Assembly: GCF_905397275.1 (NCBI RefSeq)
Contig: NZ_CAJPUY010000038.1
Coordinates: 1 to 42,482, forward strand
Origin: Cupriavidus yeoncheonensis
Lineage (GTDB): Bacteria; Pseudomonadota; Gammaproteobacteria; Burkholderiales; Burkholderiaceae
DNA length: 42,482 nucleotides
Direction: 5' to 3'
The translations under genes were made by a program, and so were the position numbers. Below, piece by piece: positions 1 through 7,350 of this stretch (the stretch's first letter is position 1; each line of letters begins with the position of its first letter). The notes beneath the pieces were generated by a model. It was given only the letters and a program-made list of their open reading frames with translations, was not told the origin of the DNA and did no database searches.

Positions 1-408
1 CGGCAGCGTGGTGCGCACCGCGCCACCGAGCAGCGTGGCGAGCGGCACGCCCAGGCGCTTGCCCTGCGCGTCGAGCAGCGCGGTTTCCAGCGCCGACTTG
101 GCGAAGCGGTTGCCGCGCGCGACCTTGTTCAGGCGCGCCATCGCGGCGTGGACGTTGGTGGCATCCTCACCGGCCAGCGCGGGCGCCAGGTAGGTGTCGA
201 TGGTCAGCTTGATGCCTTCGGGGCTCTCGTCGCCATACGACAGGCCGCCGATGGTGGTGGCCTCGCCGATGCCCTCGATGCCGTCGCTGCAGCGCAGCCG
301 CACGATCACCAGCGTCTGCTGCTGCATGGTGGCCATGGCCAGTTGGTGGGCCCGGATGGTGGGCAGGTCGACCAGGATGGCTTCGACCGAGGTAATCGTG
401 GCTGTCAT
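1..408 (-). CDS. catB: Muconate cycloisomerase CatB, N-terminal part (cut by window edge)
   Basis: The 136 visible codons read MTATITSVEAILVDLP from an ATG at 408 and stay open to base 1. CatB is a metal-dependent enzyme of the enolase superfamily that lactonises cis,cis-muconate in the catechol branch of the beta-ketoadipate pathway. The visible part matches the N-terminal capping domain: the segments TMQQQTLVIVRLRCSDG and GIGEATTIGGLSYG (residues about 28-60) and the stretch FAKSALETALLDAQGKRLG (about 103-121) are typical of muconate cycloisomerases. The catalytic lysine and metal ligands lie outside the window. The gene is divergent from a CatR-type regulator, the classical catR-catB arrangement, which supports muconate rather than another enolase-superfamily substrate. 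Confidence 0.9.
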   Translation of the reverse strand, partial: MTATITSVEAILVDLPTIRAHQLAMATMQQQTLVIVRLRCSDGIEGIGEATTIGGLSYGDESPEGIKLTIDTYLAPALAGEDATNVHAAMARLNKVARGNRFAKSALETALLDAQGKRLGVPLATLLGGAVRTTLP

Positions 409-498
409 ACCTATATACCTATGAACTGCTGGGGAGAATCGTCGATGAAGTATGAAGCTTGACGCCGGCTCCGTCCAAGACCGAAGATGTCTCAATCA

Positions 499-513
499 AT
501 ACCCTACAGGTAT
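499..513. promoter_or_regulatory. LysR-type box ATAC-N7-GTAT in the catB-catR intergenic region
   Basis: The sequence ATACCCTACAGGTAT is an exact ATAC-N7-GTAT dyad, the consensus of the CatM/BenM/CatR branch of LysR regulators. It lies about 90-105 bp upstream of the catB ATG, a plausible activation-site distance. It ends 4 bp before the preferred catR ATG (518) and covers the alternative ATG at 512. A related half-site ATAC at 407-410 touches the catB start codon. Binding is inferred from the motif only. Confidence 0.6.
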
Positions 514-517
514 GCCA

Positions 518-1399
518 ATGGAACTACGACACCTGCGCTACTTCCAGGTTGTGGCCCAGGAACTCAACGTCACGCGCGCCGCCGAGCGCCTGCATATGGC
601 GCAGCCGCCGCTTTCGCGCCAGATCCGGCAGCTTGAGGACGAGGTCGGCGTGGCGCTGTTCGACCGCGTGGGACGCGGGCTGCGCCTGACCGAAGCGGGC
701 CGCTTCCTGCTGGAACAGACCACGCAAATGACCCAGCGGCTGGAAGAAACCATCGAGAGCACGCGCCGCATCGGGCGGCAGGACAAGCGCTGGTTCGGCA
801 TCGGCTTCGTGCCATCGGTCCTGTATGGGGTGCTGCCGGAGCTGATCCGCGAACTGCGCGGAGCAGAGCAGCAGGTGGAAGTCGGGCTGGCCGAGATGAT
901 CACCGTCGAGCAGGTGGAGGCATTGAAGTCCGGCCGCATCGACCTGGGCTTTGGCCGCATCGCCATCAACGACCCGGCGATCCGCCAGGAGGTGGTGATG
1001 GCCGAGCCGCTGGTGGCGGCGGTGCCAGCCAGCGAGCCGGCGCCGGCCCAGGCCACGCTGACCCCGCAGGGACTGGCCACGCGCCCGTTCATCCTCTACC
1101 CGGCGCGGCCGCGGCCGAGCTATGCCGACCACCTGCTGTCGCTGTTCCGCGCGCAGGGGCTGCAGTTGCGCGTGGCGCAGGAAGCCAACGAACTGCAGAC
1201 CGCGCTGGGGCTGGTGGCCGCCGGTGTCGGCATTACGCTGGTGCCGGCATCGATCCAGCGCCTGCATCGCGACGATGTCCGCTATTGCCCGATCGATGCG
1301 CCGGGGTTCGTGTCCCCGGTCATCATGAGCTATCGCGTTGGCGACAGCTCGCCGTTCCTGGCCCAGGCGGTAGCCTGGGTCATGCGGCAAGGGCAATAG
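518..1399 (+). CDS. catR: LysR-family regulator of catechol/muconate catabolism (CatR-like)
   Basis: A 293-residue LysR-type regulator. Residues 1-60 form the winged helix-turn-helix (MELRHLRYF, then AAERLHMAQPPLSRQIRQLE). The rest is the periplasmic-binding-protein-like effector domain (FGIGFVPSVLYGVLPELIREL, then a second lobe with QEANELQTALGLVAAGVGI). Known CatR, CatM and BenM proteins sense cis,cis-muconate and activate catB and neighbouring genes. Transcription diverges from catB across 109 bp that contains a perfect ATAC-N7-GTAT dyad. ATG 518 gives the usual N-terminus of the family; ATG 512 adds only Met-Pro and lies inside that dyad. The effector is inferred from context, since benzoate-type members look very similar. 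Confidence 0.85.
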   Translation: MELRHLRYFQVVAQELNVTRAAERLHMAQPPLSRQIRQLEDEVGVALFDRVGRGLRLTEAGRFLLEQTTQMTQRLEETIESTRRIGRQDKRWFGIGFVPSVLYGVLPELIRELRGAEQQVEVGLAEMITVEQVEALKSGRIDLGFGRIAINDPAIRQEVVMAEPLVAAVPASEPAPAQATLTPQGLATRPFILYPARPRPSYADHLLSLFRAQGLQLRVAQEANELQTALGLVAAGVGITLVPASIQRLHRDDVRYCPIDAPGFVSPVIMSYRVGDSSPFLAQAVAWVMRQGQ

Positions 1400-1438
1400 A
1401 GACCCGCGCGCGCCGCGGCACCAGCGCCGGACAACGCC

Positions 1439-3109
1439 TCAGCCCTGCGCGCGGCGCTGCCGCACCAGCCGGTTGGCCACGCTGATCACGGCCTGCACCG
1501 AAGCCTCGACGATGTTGTGGCTCATGCCGACGCCAAAGCCGGCACCGGGCACGCCTTCCAGCGCGGCCTCGACGATGGCCATGGCCTGCGCGTCGGCGCC
1601 GGCGCCGGTGGCGCGCTCTTCGTAGGCATCGATGCGCATGCGCAGATCCAGCGCATGCACCGCGGCCGCGATCGGGCCATTGCCCTTGCCGTGCAGCGTC
1701 TTGCGCACGCCGTCGACCGTCACGTCCAGCGCAATGCCCTCGCCGCTCTCGTCGAGCCTGTAGGCGTGATAGACGATGCCGGGGGCCGATGCGTCGGACG
1801 ACAGGTAGGTCTGCCGGAACAGCCGCCAGAGTTCGGCGCCACTGATCTCGGTCTCGCTCGCATCGGTGGCCCGCTGCACCACGGCGCTGAACTCCACCTG
1901 CATGCGGCGCGGCATGACCACGCCGTGCTCGCGTTCCAGCATGAAGGCAATGCCGCCCTTGCCTGACTGGCTGTTGACGCGGATCACGCTGTCATAGGTG
2001 CGGCCAAGGTCGGCCGGATCGATCGGCAGGTAAGGCACTTCCCACACGCCGTCCGGGTCCTGTGCGGCAAAGCCCTTCTTGATGGCGTCCTGGTGCGAAC
2101 CCGAGAACGCTGTAAAGACCAGGTCGCCGGCATACGGATGACGCGGATGCACGGGGATCGACGTGCATTCCTCGGCAATGCGCGCCACGGCGTTGATATC
2201 CGAGAAATCGAGCCCCGGATGCACGCCCTGCGTGTACAGGTTCAGGGCGAGCGTGACGATGTCCACGTTGCCGCAGCGCTCGCCGTTGCCGAACAGGCAG
2301 CCTTCCACGCGGTCGGCGCCCGCCATCATCGCGAACTCGGCCGCGGCGACGCCGGTGCCGCGGTCGTTATGCGGGTGCACCGACAGCACGATATGCTCGC
2401 GCGGCACCAGCCGGCGGTGCATCCACTCGATCTGGTCGGCGAAGACATTGGCCGTGGCATTCTCGACGGTGGTCGGCAGGTTGATGATCACGCGCCGGTC
2501 GGCGCTGGTGCCCCATGCCTCGATGGCGGTGTGGCAGGCCTCCAGCGAGACTTCGAGTTCGGCCGCGCTGAAGGTCTCGGGCGAATACTGCAGCGTCCAC
2601 CGGGTCTCGGGATGCTGGTCGGTGAGCTGCTTCAGGTAGCCGATGTGATGGCGCACGAGTCCCATCACTTCCGGCACGCTCATATCGAATACGATGCGGC
2701 GCCAGGCCGGGGCGATGGCGTTGTACACGTGGACGATCGCCTTCGGCGCGCCCTTGAGCGCCTCCACGGTGCGTTCGATCAGCTCCTCGCGCGACTGGGT
2801 GATGACCATGATGGTCACGTCGTCGGGGATCAGGTCTTCGTCGATCAGCCGGCGGATAAAGTCGAAATCGGTCTGCGACGCGGACGGGAAGCCGACTTCG
2901 ATTTCCTTGAAACCGATGCGCACGAGTTCCTGGAACAGGCGCATCTTGCGCTCGCCGTTCATCGGCTCGAACAGCGCCTGGTTGCCGTCGCGCAGATCGG
3001 TCGAAAGCCACACGGGCGCGGAGGTAATCGTGCGGTTCGGCCAGGTGCGGTCGGTGAGGCCGACCGGCGGGAACGGTTGGTACTTGGCGGAGGGCTGGGC
3101 AATCATCAT
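1439..3109 (-). CDS. leuA: 2-isopropylmalate synthase (long form)
   Basis: A 556-residue protein that condenses 2-oxoisovalerate with acetyl-CoA, the first committed step of leucine synthesis. The TIM-barrel domain (about residues 30-310) carries the catalytic segment STDLRDGNQAL, the metal-binding motif SVHPHNDRGTG and the conserved GNGERCGN. The C-terminal third is the LeuA regulatory domain, which binds leucine in the family. The length and the start YQPFPPVGLTDRTWPNRTI fit the long class shared by actinobacteria and many beta-proteobacteria. Two adjacent ATGs (3109, 3106) are possible starts, and no strong Shine-Dalgarno sequence is visible. A leucine-rich leader peptide starts 250 bp upstream and suggests control by leucine supply. 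No leuBCD genes are nearby. Confidence 0.96.
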   Translation of the reverse strand: MMIAQPSAKYQPFPPVGLTDRTWPNRTITSAPVWLSTDLRDGNQALFEPMNGERKMRLFQELVRIGFKEIEVGFPSASQTDFDFIRRLIDEDLIPDDVTIMVITQSREELIERTVEALKGAPKAIVHVYNAIAPAWRRIVFDMSVPEVMGLVRHHIGYLKQLTDQHPETRWTLQYSPETFSAAELEVSLEACHTAIEAWGTSADRRVIINLPTTVENATANVFADQIEWMHRRLVPREHIVLSVHPHNDRGTGVAAAEFAMMAGADRVEGCLFGNGERCGNVDIVTLALNLYTQGVHPGLDFSDINAVARIAEECTSIPVHPRHPYAGDLVFTAFSGSHQDAIKKGFAAQDPDGVWEVPYLPIDPADLGRTYDSVIRVNSQSGKGGIAFMLEREHGVVMPRRMQVEFSAVVQRATDASETEISGAELWRLFRQTYLSSDASAPGIVYHAYRLDESGEGIALDVTVDGVRKTLHGKGNGPIAAAVHALDLRMRIDAYEERATGAGADAQAMAIVEAALEGVPGAGFGVGMSHNIVEASVQAVISVANRLVRQRRAQG

Positions 3110-3190
3110 GGTCCACGAATCCGGGTGCCGGACGGTCCGCTGCGGGACGTGCCGGGGTCAATCAGGCAAAAGACGATATGACTTCCCCTG

Positions 3191-3270
3191 CAGCCCTTCG
3201 CTTGGCGAAGGCTGGTTCGTGGGCCGGGATCAGGGGGAAATCAGGTGGCGCGCAGCGAATCGGTCGATTC
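3191..3270 (-). other. Stem-loops in the leuA mRNA leader
   Basis: Two RNA hairpins can form between the leader-peptide stop and leuA. One is GAATCG/CGATTC with a 2-nt loop (3257-3270). The second pairs 3191-3201 with 3205-3214 (CAGCCTTCGC against GCGAAGGGCTG, one bulged base). The second is followed after about 15 nt by a short T-rich stretch (TCTTTT), but not by a canonical adjoining U-tract. A terminator is therefore possible but not shown; pausing or occlusion of leuA translation are alternatives. Confidence 0.45.
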
Positions 3271-3284
3271 AGGCGCCAGAGGAC

Positions 3285-3359
3285 TCAAGCAAGCGGACCC
3301 CGGCCGAGCACTAGGGCTAGGCGGCGCAGGGATAGGGAGGTGAGGCGCTTGCGAGACAT
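3285..3359 (-). CDS. leuL: Putative leucine leader peptide of leuA
   Basis: A 24-codon ORF starts at ATG 3359 and ends at TGA 3285, with 175 nt between it and leuA. Seven of its 24 residues are leucine, five of them within residues 9-18. Their codons are CUC, CUA, CUG, CUA, CUA, CUC and CUU. CUA is normally rare in DNA of this composition, and three CUA codons in so short an ORF is the usual mark of a leucine-sensing attenuation peptide. A -10 box (TAGAAT) ends only 7 nt before the ATG, so the peptide may be translated from a leaderless or nearly leaderless transcript; no Shine-Dalgarno sequence is visible. The attenuator function is inferred. Confidence 0.7.
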   Translation of the reverse strand: MSRKRLTSLSLRRLALVLGRGPLA

Positions 3360-3366
3360 GCAACGG

Positions 3367-3396
3367 ATTCTAGCAGAGGCTTTGCGAAAACGTGAA
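3367..3396 (-). promoter_or_regulatory. Likely sigma-70 promoter of leuL-leuA
   Basis: On the minus strand a -35-like TTCACG (3396-3391) is separated by 18 bp from a good -10 hexamer TAGAAT (3372-3367). The expected transcription start falls at about 3360-3362, directly at the leader-peptide ATG. The -35 match is moderate. Confidence 0.5.
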
Positions 3397-3463
3397 CGAA
3401 AAAACCGGCGCGCCACGTTTTGCCTGCGCGGGGCAGTCGCCGGCCGAATGGTGGTCCCGATCG

Positions 3464-3922
3464 TCACCCGACGATCGGCCTGGCCATCTCCGTCGTCGCG
3501 CTCCAGCCCATGCGCGCATACAGCGGCTGCCCCATTTCGGTGGCATGAAGGACGGCGTACGCGATCCCGCGGCGAGCGAACTCCGCCTCCGCCCGCGCCA
3601 TCAGCGCCTGCCCGAGGCCACGCTGCCGGTGAGCGGGCTCGACATAGAGATTGAGGATGTAGCCGCGCTTGTCCTGCAGCGGATGCGCGGGATGCGGCGG
3701 CCACTCGATGACCATGAGCCCGATGCCGGCAAGCGGCGCGCCGCCCTCCTCCATGATCCAGCCGAAGTAGCTGCCGTCCGCCAGCCTTGGGCGCAGCCAG
3801 TCGCGGAACGGTCCGTGCATCGCCCCAAGGGTCGACGCGTCGCGGCCCGCTTCGCGGAACATCGCCGCGCGATGGCGACACACCAGTTCCAGATCATCGA
3901 TGCACAGCGGCCGGCATTCCAT
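3464..3922 (-). CDS. GNAT-family N-acetyltransferase
   Basis: A 152-residue acetyltransferase of the GNAT fold. The N-terminus (RPLCIDDLELVCRHRAAMF) is the usual first strand and helix, and the acetyl-CoA pyrophosphate loop is seen in VEPAHRQRGLGQALM (motif A). This is followed by ATEMGQPLYARMGW near the C-terminus (motif B). The substrate cannot be deduced. ATG 3922 is preferred because it begins just before the first strand. A TTG at 3991 would overlap the stop of the upstream CapA gene by 2 bp and add 23 unlikely residues. The gene lies downstream of the CapA-family gene on the same strand and is probably cotranscribed with it. Confidence 0.85.
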   Translation of the reverse strand: MECRPLCIDDLELVCRHRAAMFREAGRDASTLGAMHGPFRDWLRPRLADGSYFGWIMEEGGAPLAGIGLMVIEWPPHPAHPLQDKRGYILNLYVEPAHRQRGLGQALMARAEAEFARRGIAYAVLHATEMGQPLYARMGWSATTEMARPIVG

Positions 3923-3987
3923 GGCGCAAGGGACTCCCGAGGTGGACTTGGACAATGCCAGAGGGTAGCGCAAACCTGCATCCGACC

Positions 3988-5094
3988 TCAATCTGCCCAG
4001 ACCCGCAGTTCGTGCACGTCGGAACGCGCCGCATGGGTGCCGAACGCCCGGCCTTCCCGGCTCAGCACTTCCTGCAGCCAGTCCAGGTCCGCTGGCGGCG
4101 CGTAGCCCAGCCGGAAGCGCTTCCGCATCAGCGGCACCAGCCTCAGCTCGGCGGCGCCGCCCGCGGAATCCAGCGCGACGAACACCATCAGCGCGAGATC
4201 GGGGCGATAGGCTTCGTAGCCGCCGATCCCCTCGTAGTCGTTGATGAAGTCACCGCAGCCATAGAGGATCGGCCTGCCCGCATGCAGTTCGACGGCAATC
4301 GGGTGGTGCGACGAATGGCCGTGCACGACATCCACGCCGGCCTGGTCGATCAGCGCCCGCGCGAACCGGCGCCGCTCGGGCTCCACCTCGTACCCCCAGT
4401 TCGGCCCCCAGTGGATCGACACCACGACCACGTCACCACCACGGCGTTGCGCGCCGATCCGGTCGCGCAGGCGCCCGAGGCTCGCGGCGGAGCAATCGTG
4501 CAGCAGGGCGACACCCGGGCGGCGGCTGGTGGCTTCCCAGCTGGACGGCGTCCCTGCACTGGCCATCGCGAACGCGAACACCAGCACACGGCTGCCGTCT
4601 GGACCGGCGAGCGCGGCAGGCAGTGCCGCCTCTTGCTCGTTGCGCCCCGCGCCGGCCACGGCGATCCCCGCCGCCTGCAGCGTTGCCACGGTTTCCTCCA
4701 GGCCCGCGCGCCCCCAGTCCAGCACATGGTTGTTGGCCAGCGCCGCGCAATCCACGCCGGCGGCGCCAAGACAGGTGACGTTCGCCGGATGCATCCGGTA
4801 GTGGATCCCCTTGCCGGGCCAGGCGTCGTCACAGGTGGTAATAGCGGTTTCCAGGTTGACAATGCGCACGTCCGGGTGACGGCGCTCCAGCTCGGACAGT
4901 GCGTCTCCCCAGATATAGACCGGCGATACCGGCCGCGCGATCGCGCCGTTCCTGCGCTCGGCAAGCTCGACGTACTCGACGGCGGAATGGACCACCGATT
5001 CGTGCAGCCGTGGATTGCCCGGTGTCGGCAGGATCTGGTCGATGCCGCGTCCGGTCATCACGTCGCCGCACAGGAACAAACGGATTGCACGCAT
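3988..5094 (-). CDS. CapA-family (poly-gamma-glutamate synthesis type) metallophosphatase-like protein
   Basis: A 368-residue protein of the CapA/PgsA family, which has a calcineurin-like metallophosphoesterase fold. Visible motifs are the N-terminal FLCGDVMTGRGID (metal ligand Asp), NLETAIT, the asparagine-histidine pair in ALANNHVLDWG, the segment VSIHWGPNWGYE, and GHSSHHP followed by PILYGCGDFIND. Those residues are the usual family ligands. No signal peptide is apparent. CapA proteins take part in capsular polyglutamate production in Bacillus, but stand-alone proteobacterial members are of unknown function and no capB or capC gene is near. It sits between the beta-lactamase and GNAT genes on the same strand. 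Confidence 0.85.
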   Translation of the reverse strand: MRAIRLFLCGDVMTGRGIDQILPTPGNPRLHESVVHSAVEYVELAERRNGAIARPVSPVYIWGDALSELERRHPDVRIVNLETAITTCDDAWPGKGIHYRMHPANVTCLGAAGVDCAALANNHVLDWGRAGLEETVATLQAAGIAVAGAGRNEQEAALPAALAGPDGSRVLVFAFAMASAGTPSSWEATSRRPGVALLHDCSAASLGRLRDRIGAQRRGGDVVVVSIHWGPNWGYEVEPERRRFARALIDQAGVDVVHGHSSHHPIAVELHAGRPILYGCGDFINDYEGIGGYEAYRPDLALMVFVALDSAGGAAELRLVPLMRKRFRLGYAPPADLDWLQEVLSREGRAFGTHAARSDVHELRVWAD

Positions 5095-5241
5095 CTGTCA
5101 CTCCCTGCGCGAAACTCTGGCCCCGGCCGCCAGGCGACAGTTCACGGGGAGGAAGCATCTTTGCGCTCACTCGCCCGTCGGCGCGACCAGTTGCCTGTCT
5201 GCATGGTAACGCCGCCAGCCGAGCGTCTTCCAGCTTCGATG

Positions 5242-6126
5242 TCAGCCCAGCCCCGAAAGCGCGATGCGCGCCGCGCTGGCGATCGTCTCGTTGCTCCACT
5301 TCGCGTCCGGCGCGGCTTGCGTGAAGTAGATCGCGATGACGATGGGTGCACCGGCCGGCGGCCACAGCACGGCGATATCGTTGGTGGTGCCATAGTCGCC
5401 GCTGCCGGTCTTGTCGCCGATCTGCCAGCCCGCGGGCATTGCCGCCTGGATCCGCGCGGCGCCGGTCGTGTTGCCGCGCAGCCAGTCCTGAAGCTGGCGG
5501 CGCTGTGCGGCGGGCAAGGCGTTGTCCAGTGCCAGCGCCTGCAGGCTGGCTGCCATGTCCGCCGGCGTCGAGGTATCGCGCGGATCGCCCGGAATGGCGG
5601 TGTTCAGTTCGGTTTCCCAGCGGTCGAGCCGGAAAGACTGGTTGCCGATGGAACGGGCGAACGCCGTGACGCCCGCCGGCCCGCCGATGCGTCGCATCAG
5701 CAGGTTCGCCGCGCCGTTGTCGCTGTACTGGATCGCAGCGGCGCACAGTTGCCCCACCGTCATGCCCTGCGCGACATGCTTCTCCGTGATCGGGGAATAG
5801 GCTACGAGATCCTGGCGTGTATAGCGGACCTGCTGTTCGAGCAGGCCTGGCATGGCGGCGCTGCGCTGCAGGATGGCGCCGGCCAGGATCGCCTTGAACG
5901 TGCTGCACACGGGGAACCGCTCCCCGGCTCGGTGCCGTACCTCGCGCCCGTTGCCGGTGTGGCGCGCGAGCACGCCAAGGCGGCCTCCGGCGCGGCGTTC
6001 CAGCGCGGCCAGCTCCGCGCCCGCGTCAGGCATGGGAGCGCGCGACGCAGGGCCGGCGCAAGCGGAAGCAAACGGAGCCGCCGCAGCGGCCAGGAGCAAG
6101 GTACGACGGGATTTCGATGGAACCAT
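5242..6126 (-). CDS. Class A serine beta-lactamase, probably Tat-exported
   Basis: The 294-residue protein has all class A motifs: STFK at residues 75-78 (Ambler 70-73), SDN at 135-137 (130-132), ETELN at 171-175 (166-170) and KTGSGDYGTTND from 239 (234 onward). It should acylate and hydrolyse beta-lactams in the periplasm. The N-terminus SRRTLLLAAAAAPFASACA has a twin arginine and a possible, imperfect lipobox ending in Cys, as in Burkholderia PenA, a Tat-exported lipoprotein. A cysteine precedes the active serine (Ambler 69), but position 238 is glycine, so the carbapenemase-type 69-238 disulfide is absent. ATG 6126 is preferred over 6135. The gene starts 31 bp after mrpG, and no ampR-like regulator is adjacent. 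The resistance spectrum cannot be read from the sequence. Confidence 0.93.
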   Translation of the reverse strand: MVPSKSRRTLLLAAAAAPFASACAGPASRAPMPDAGAELAALERRAGGRLGVLARHTGNGREVRHRAGERFPVCSTFKAILAGAILQRSAAMPGLLEQQVRYTRQDLVAYSPITEKHVAQGMTVGQLCAAAIQYSDNGAANLLMRRIGGPAGVTAFARSIGNQSFRLDRWETELNTAIPGDPRDTSTPADMAASLQALALDNALPAAQRRQLQDWLRGNTTGAARIQAAMPAGWQIGDKTGSGDYGTTNDIAVLWPPAGAPIVIAIYFTQAAPDAKWSNETIASAARIALSGLG

Positions 6127-6157
6127 GAACCGCAACAGTGGAAGTCAGCCGGCCATT

Positions 6158-6583
6158 CTAACCGCCCGCCTGCTCCGTGGTTTCCGCGCCGTCGGCCGGC
6201 GTGTCCGGTTCGGACGGCTCCCGTCCCATGGCGGCCCATGGTCCTCCACGCGTGCGCGGATCGGCCGGAAGCTGCCGCTGGATGGCAGCCTTGGCCAGCA
6301 TGTGCGCGCTGATCGGCGCCGTCAGGAACAGGAACGCCGTCACCAGCAGTTCATGCAGGCTGGTGCCATCCCCCTGGCAGCTGAAGTACACCACCGAGGC
6401 AACCACCACGCCGCCCACGCCCAGCGTGGTCGACTTGGTGGGCCCGTGCAATCGCATGAAGACGTCGGGCAGCCGGAACAGGCCGATGGCGCCGACCAGC
6501 GTGAACAGACTGCCCACCAGCAGCAGCGCGCAGACCGCGAGTTCGGCGAAGGTGCCCAGCGAAGCATCGAGGTTCGGATGCAT
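6158..6583 (-). CDS. mrpG: Mrp antiporter subunit G
   Basis: A 141-residue membrane protein with about three hydrophobic segments (AVCALLLVGSLFTLVGAIGL, then VGGVVVASVVYF, then ELLVTAFLFLTAPISAHMLA). The central motif LFRLPDVFMRLHGPTKSTTLG is the hallmark of MnhG/PhaG. It is the last subunit of the seven-gene Mrp Na+(K+)/H+ antiporter complex in the cytoplasmic membrane. It begins 2 bp after the mrpF stop codon, so translation is likely coupled. The C-terminal tail (about 30 residues) is hydrophilic and acidic. Confidence 0.92.
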   Translation of the reverse strand: MHPNLDASLGTFAELAVCALLLVGSLFTLVGAIGLFRLPDVFMRLHGPTKSTTLGVGGVVVASVVYFSCQGDGTSLHELLVTAFLFLTAPISAHMLAKAAIQRQLPADPRTRGGPWAAMGREPSEPDTPADGAETTEQAGG

Positions 6584-6585
6584 GG

Positions 6586-6858
6586 CTAGTACTCGATGAT
6601 GTCGCCGCGCTGCAGGTACTTGGTCAGCGCGACCGTGCCGACGAAGCCCGTCACCGCGATCAGCAGCGCCGCCTCGAAGAACATGGCCGAGCGCAGGCCG
6701 ATGCCGAGCACGACGATCACCGCGATGGCGTTGACGTTGAGCGTGTCCAGCGCCACGATGCGGTCCACCAGCGCGGGCCCGCGCACCAGGCGCACGAATG
6801 TCAGCAGGGATGCGAGGCCCAGGATCGCCAGGCAAACCGGTATCACGATGGCAAGCAC
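6586..6858 (-). CDS. mrpF: Mrp antiporter subunit F
   Basis: A 90-residue hydrophobic protein with three predicted membrane helices. The motif RLVRGPALVDRIVALDTL (about residues 23-40) is characteristic of MrpF/MnhF/PhaF. The start is GTG 6858, supported by GGAG eight bases upstream, and it overlaps the end of mrpE by 16 bp. It is a structural subunit of the Mrp complex. Confidence 0.92.
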   Translation of the reverse strand: MLAIVIPVCLAILGLASLLTFVRLVRGPALVDRIVALDTLNVNAIAVIVVLGIGLRSAMFFEAALLIAVTGFVGTVALTKYLQRGDIIEY

Positions 6859-7346
6859 AGGAAGATCTCCTTCAGCGGCGTTGCATAGCGGGACTTGATG
6901 CGCGCCACCAGCGCGGCTTCATCGTCCAGGTCCAGCACGTGCACCAGCAGGCTGCGGCGGTCGTCGCTGAGTTCCGCGCACAGCGTGCCCGGGCTCAGCG
7001 AGACGATGCTGATCAGCGCGGTGGTGGCGAGTTCGTGTTCGGCATCGAGCGGCACCACGATGAAAGCCGGCCGCAGCCGCGCGGTGCGCCCGAGCACCAG
7101 CACGGCGACCTCGACATTGGCCACCACGATGTCGACCAGCACGTGGAAGGCCAGCCGCAGCATCAGCCCCGGCCGCGACAGCCGGAACGGGCCCAGCACC
7201 AGCCACAGGTCGGCCAGGCGCCCCAGCGCCCAGCCCAGCAACGCACCCAGCAGCCAGTGCGCGGGCGCCAGGCTGTTGGACAGCAGCAGCCACGTGAGCA
7301 GCAGGATCAGGCTCAGCCACGGATGCGGGAACTGGCGTGCGAGCAT
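6843..7346 (-). CDS. mrpE: Mrp antiporter subunit E
   Basis: A 167-residue subunit with N-terminal membrane helices (WLSLILLLTWLLLSN, then HWLLGALLGWALG) and a cytosolic domain. The family signature is visible in RLAFHVLVDIVVANVEVAVLVLG and in VSLSPGTLCAEL near the middle. ATG 7346 lies 4 bp after the mrpD stop. MrpE is needed for assembly and full activity of the antiporter rather than for ion transfer itself. Confidence 0.92.
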   Translation of the reverse strand: MLARQFPHPWLSLILLLTWLLLSNSLAPAHWLLGALLGWALGRLADLWLVLGPFRLSRPGLMLRLAFHVLVDIVVANVEVAVLVLGRTARLRPAFIVVPLDAEHELATTALISIVSLSPGTLCAELSDDRRSLLVHVLDLDDEAALVARIKSRYATPLKEIFLCLPS

Positions 7347-7350
7347 GGCC

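Noticed and set aside
3922..3991. TTG start at 3991 for the GNAT gene, overlapping the capA stop
   Set aside because: It would add 23 residues unlike the GNAT N-terminus; ATG 3922 starts at the expected first strand. Coupled translation from the TTG is still not excluded.
3787..6312. An 841-residue plus-strand frame across the capA and beta-lactamase genes
   Set aside because: It crosses two well-supported minus-strand genes and has low-complexity composition without recognisable domains.
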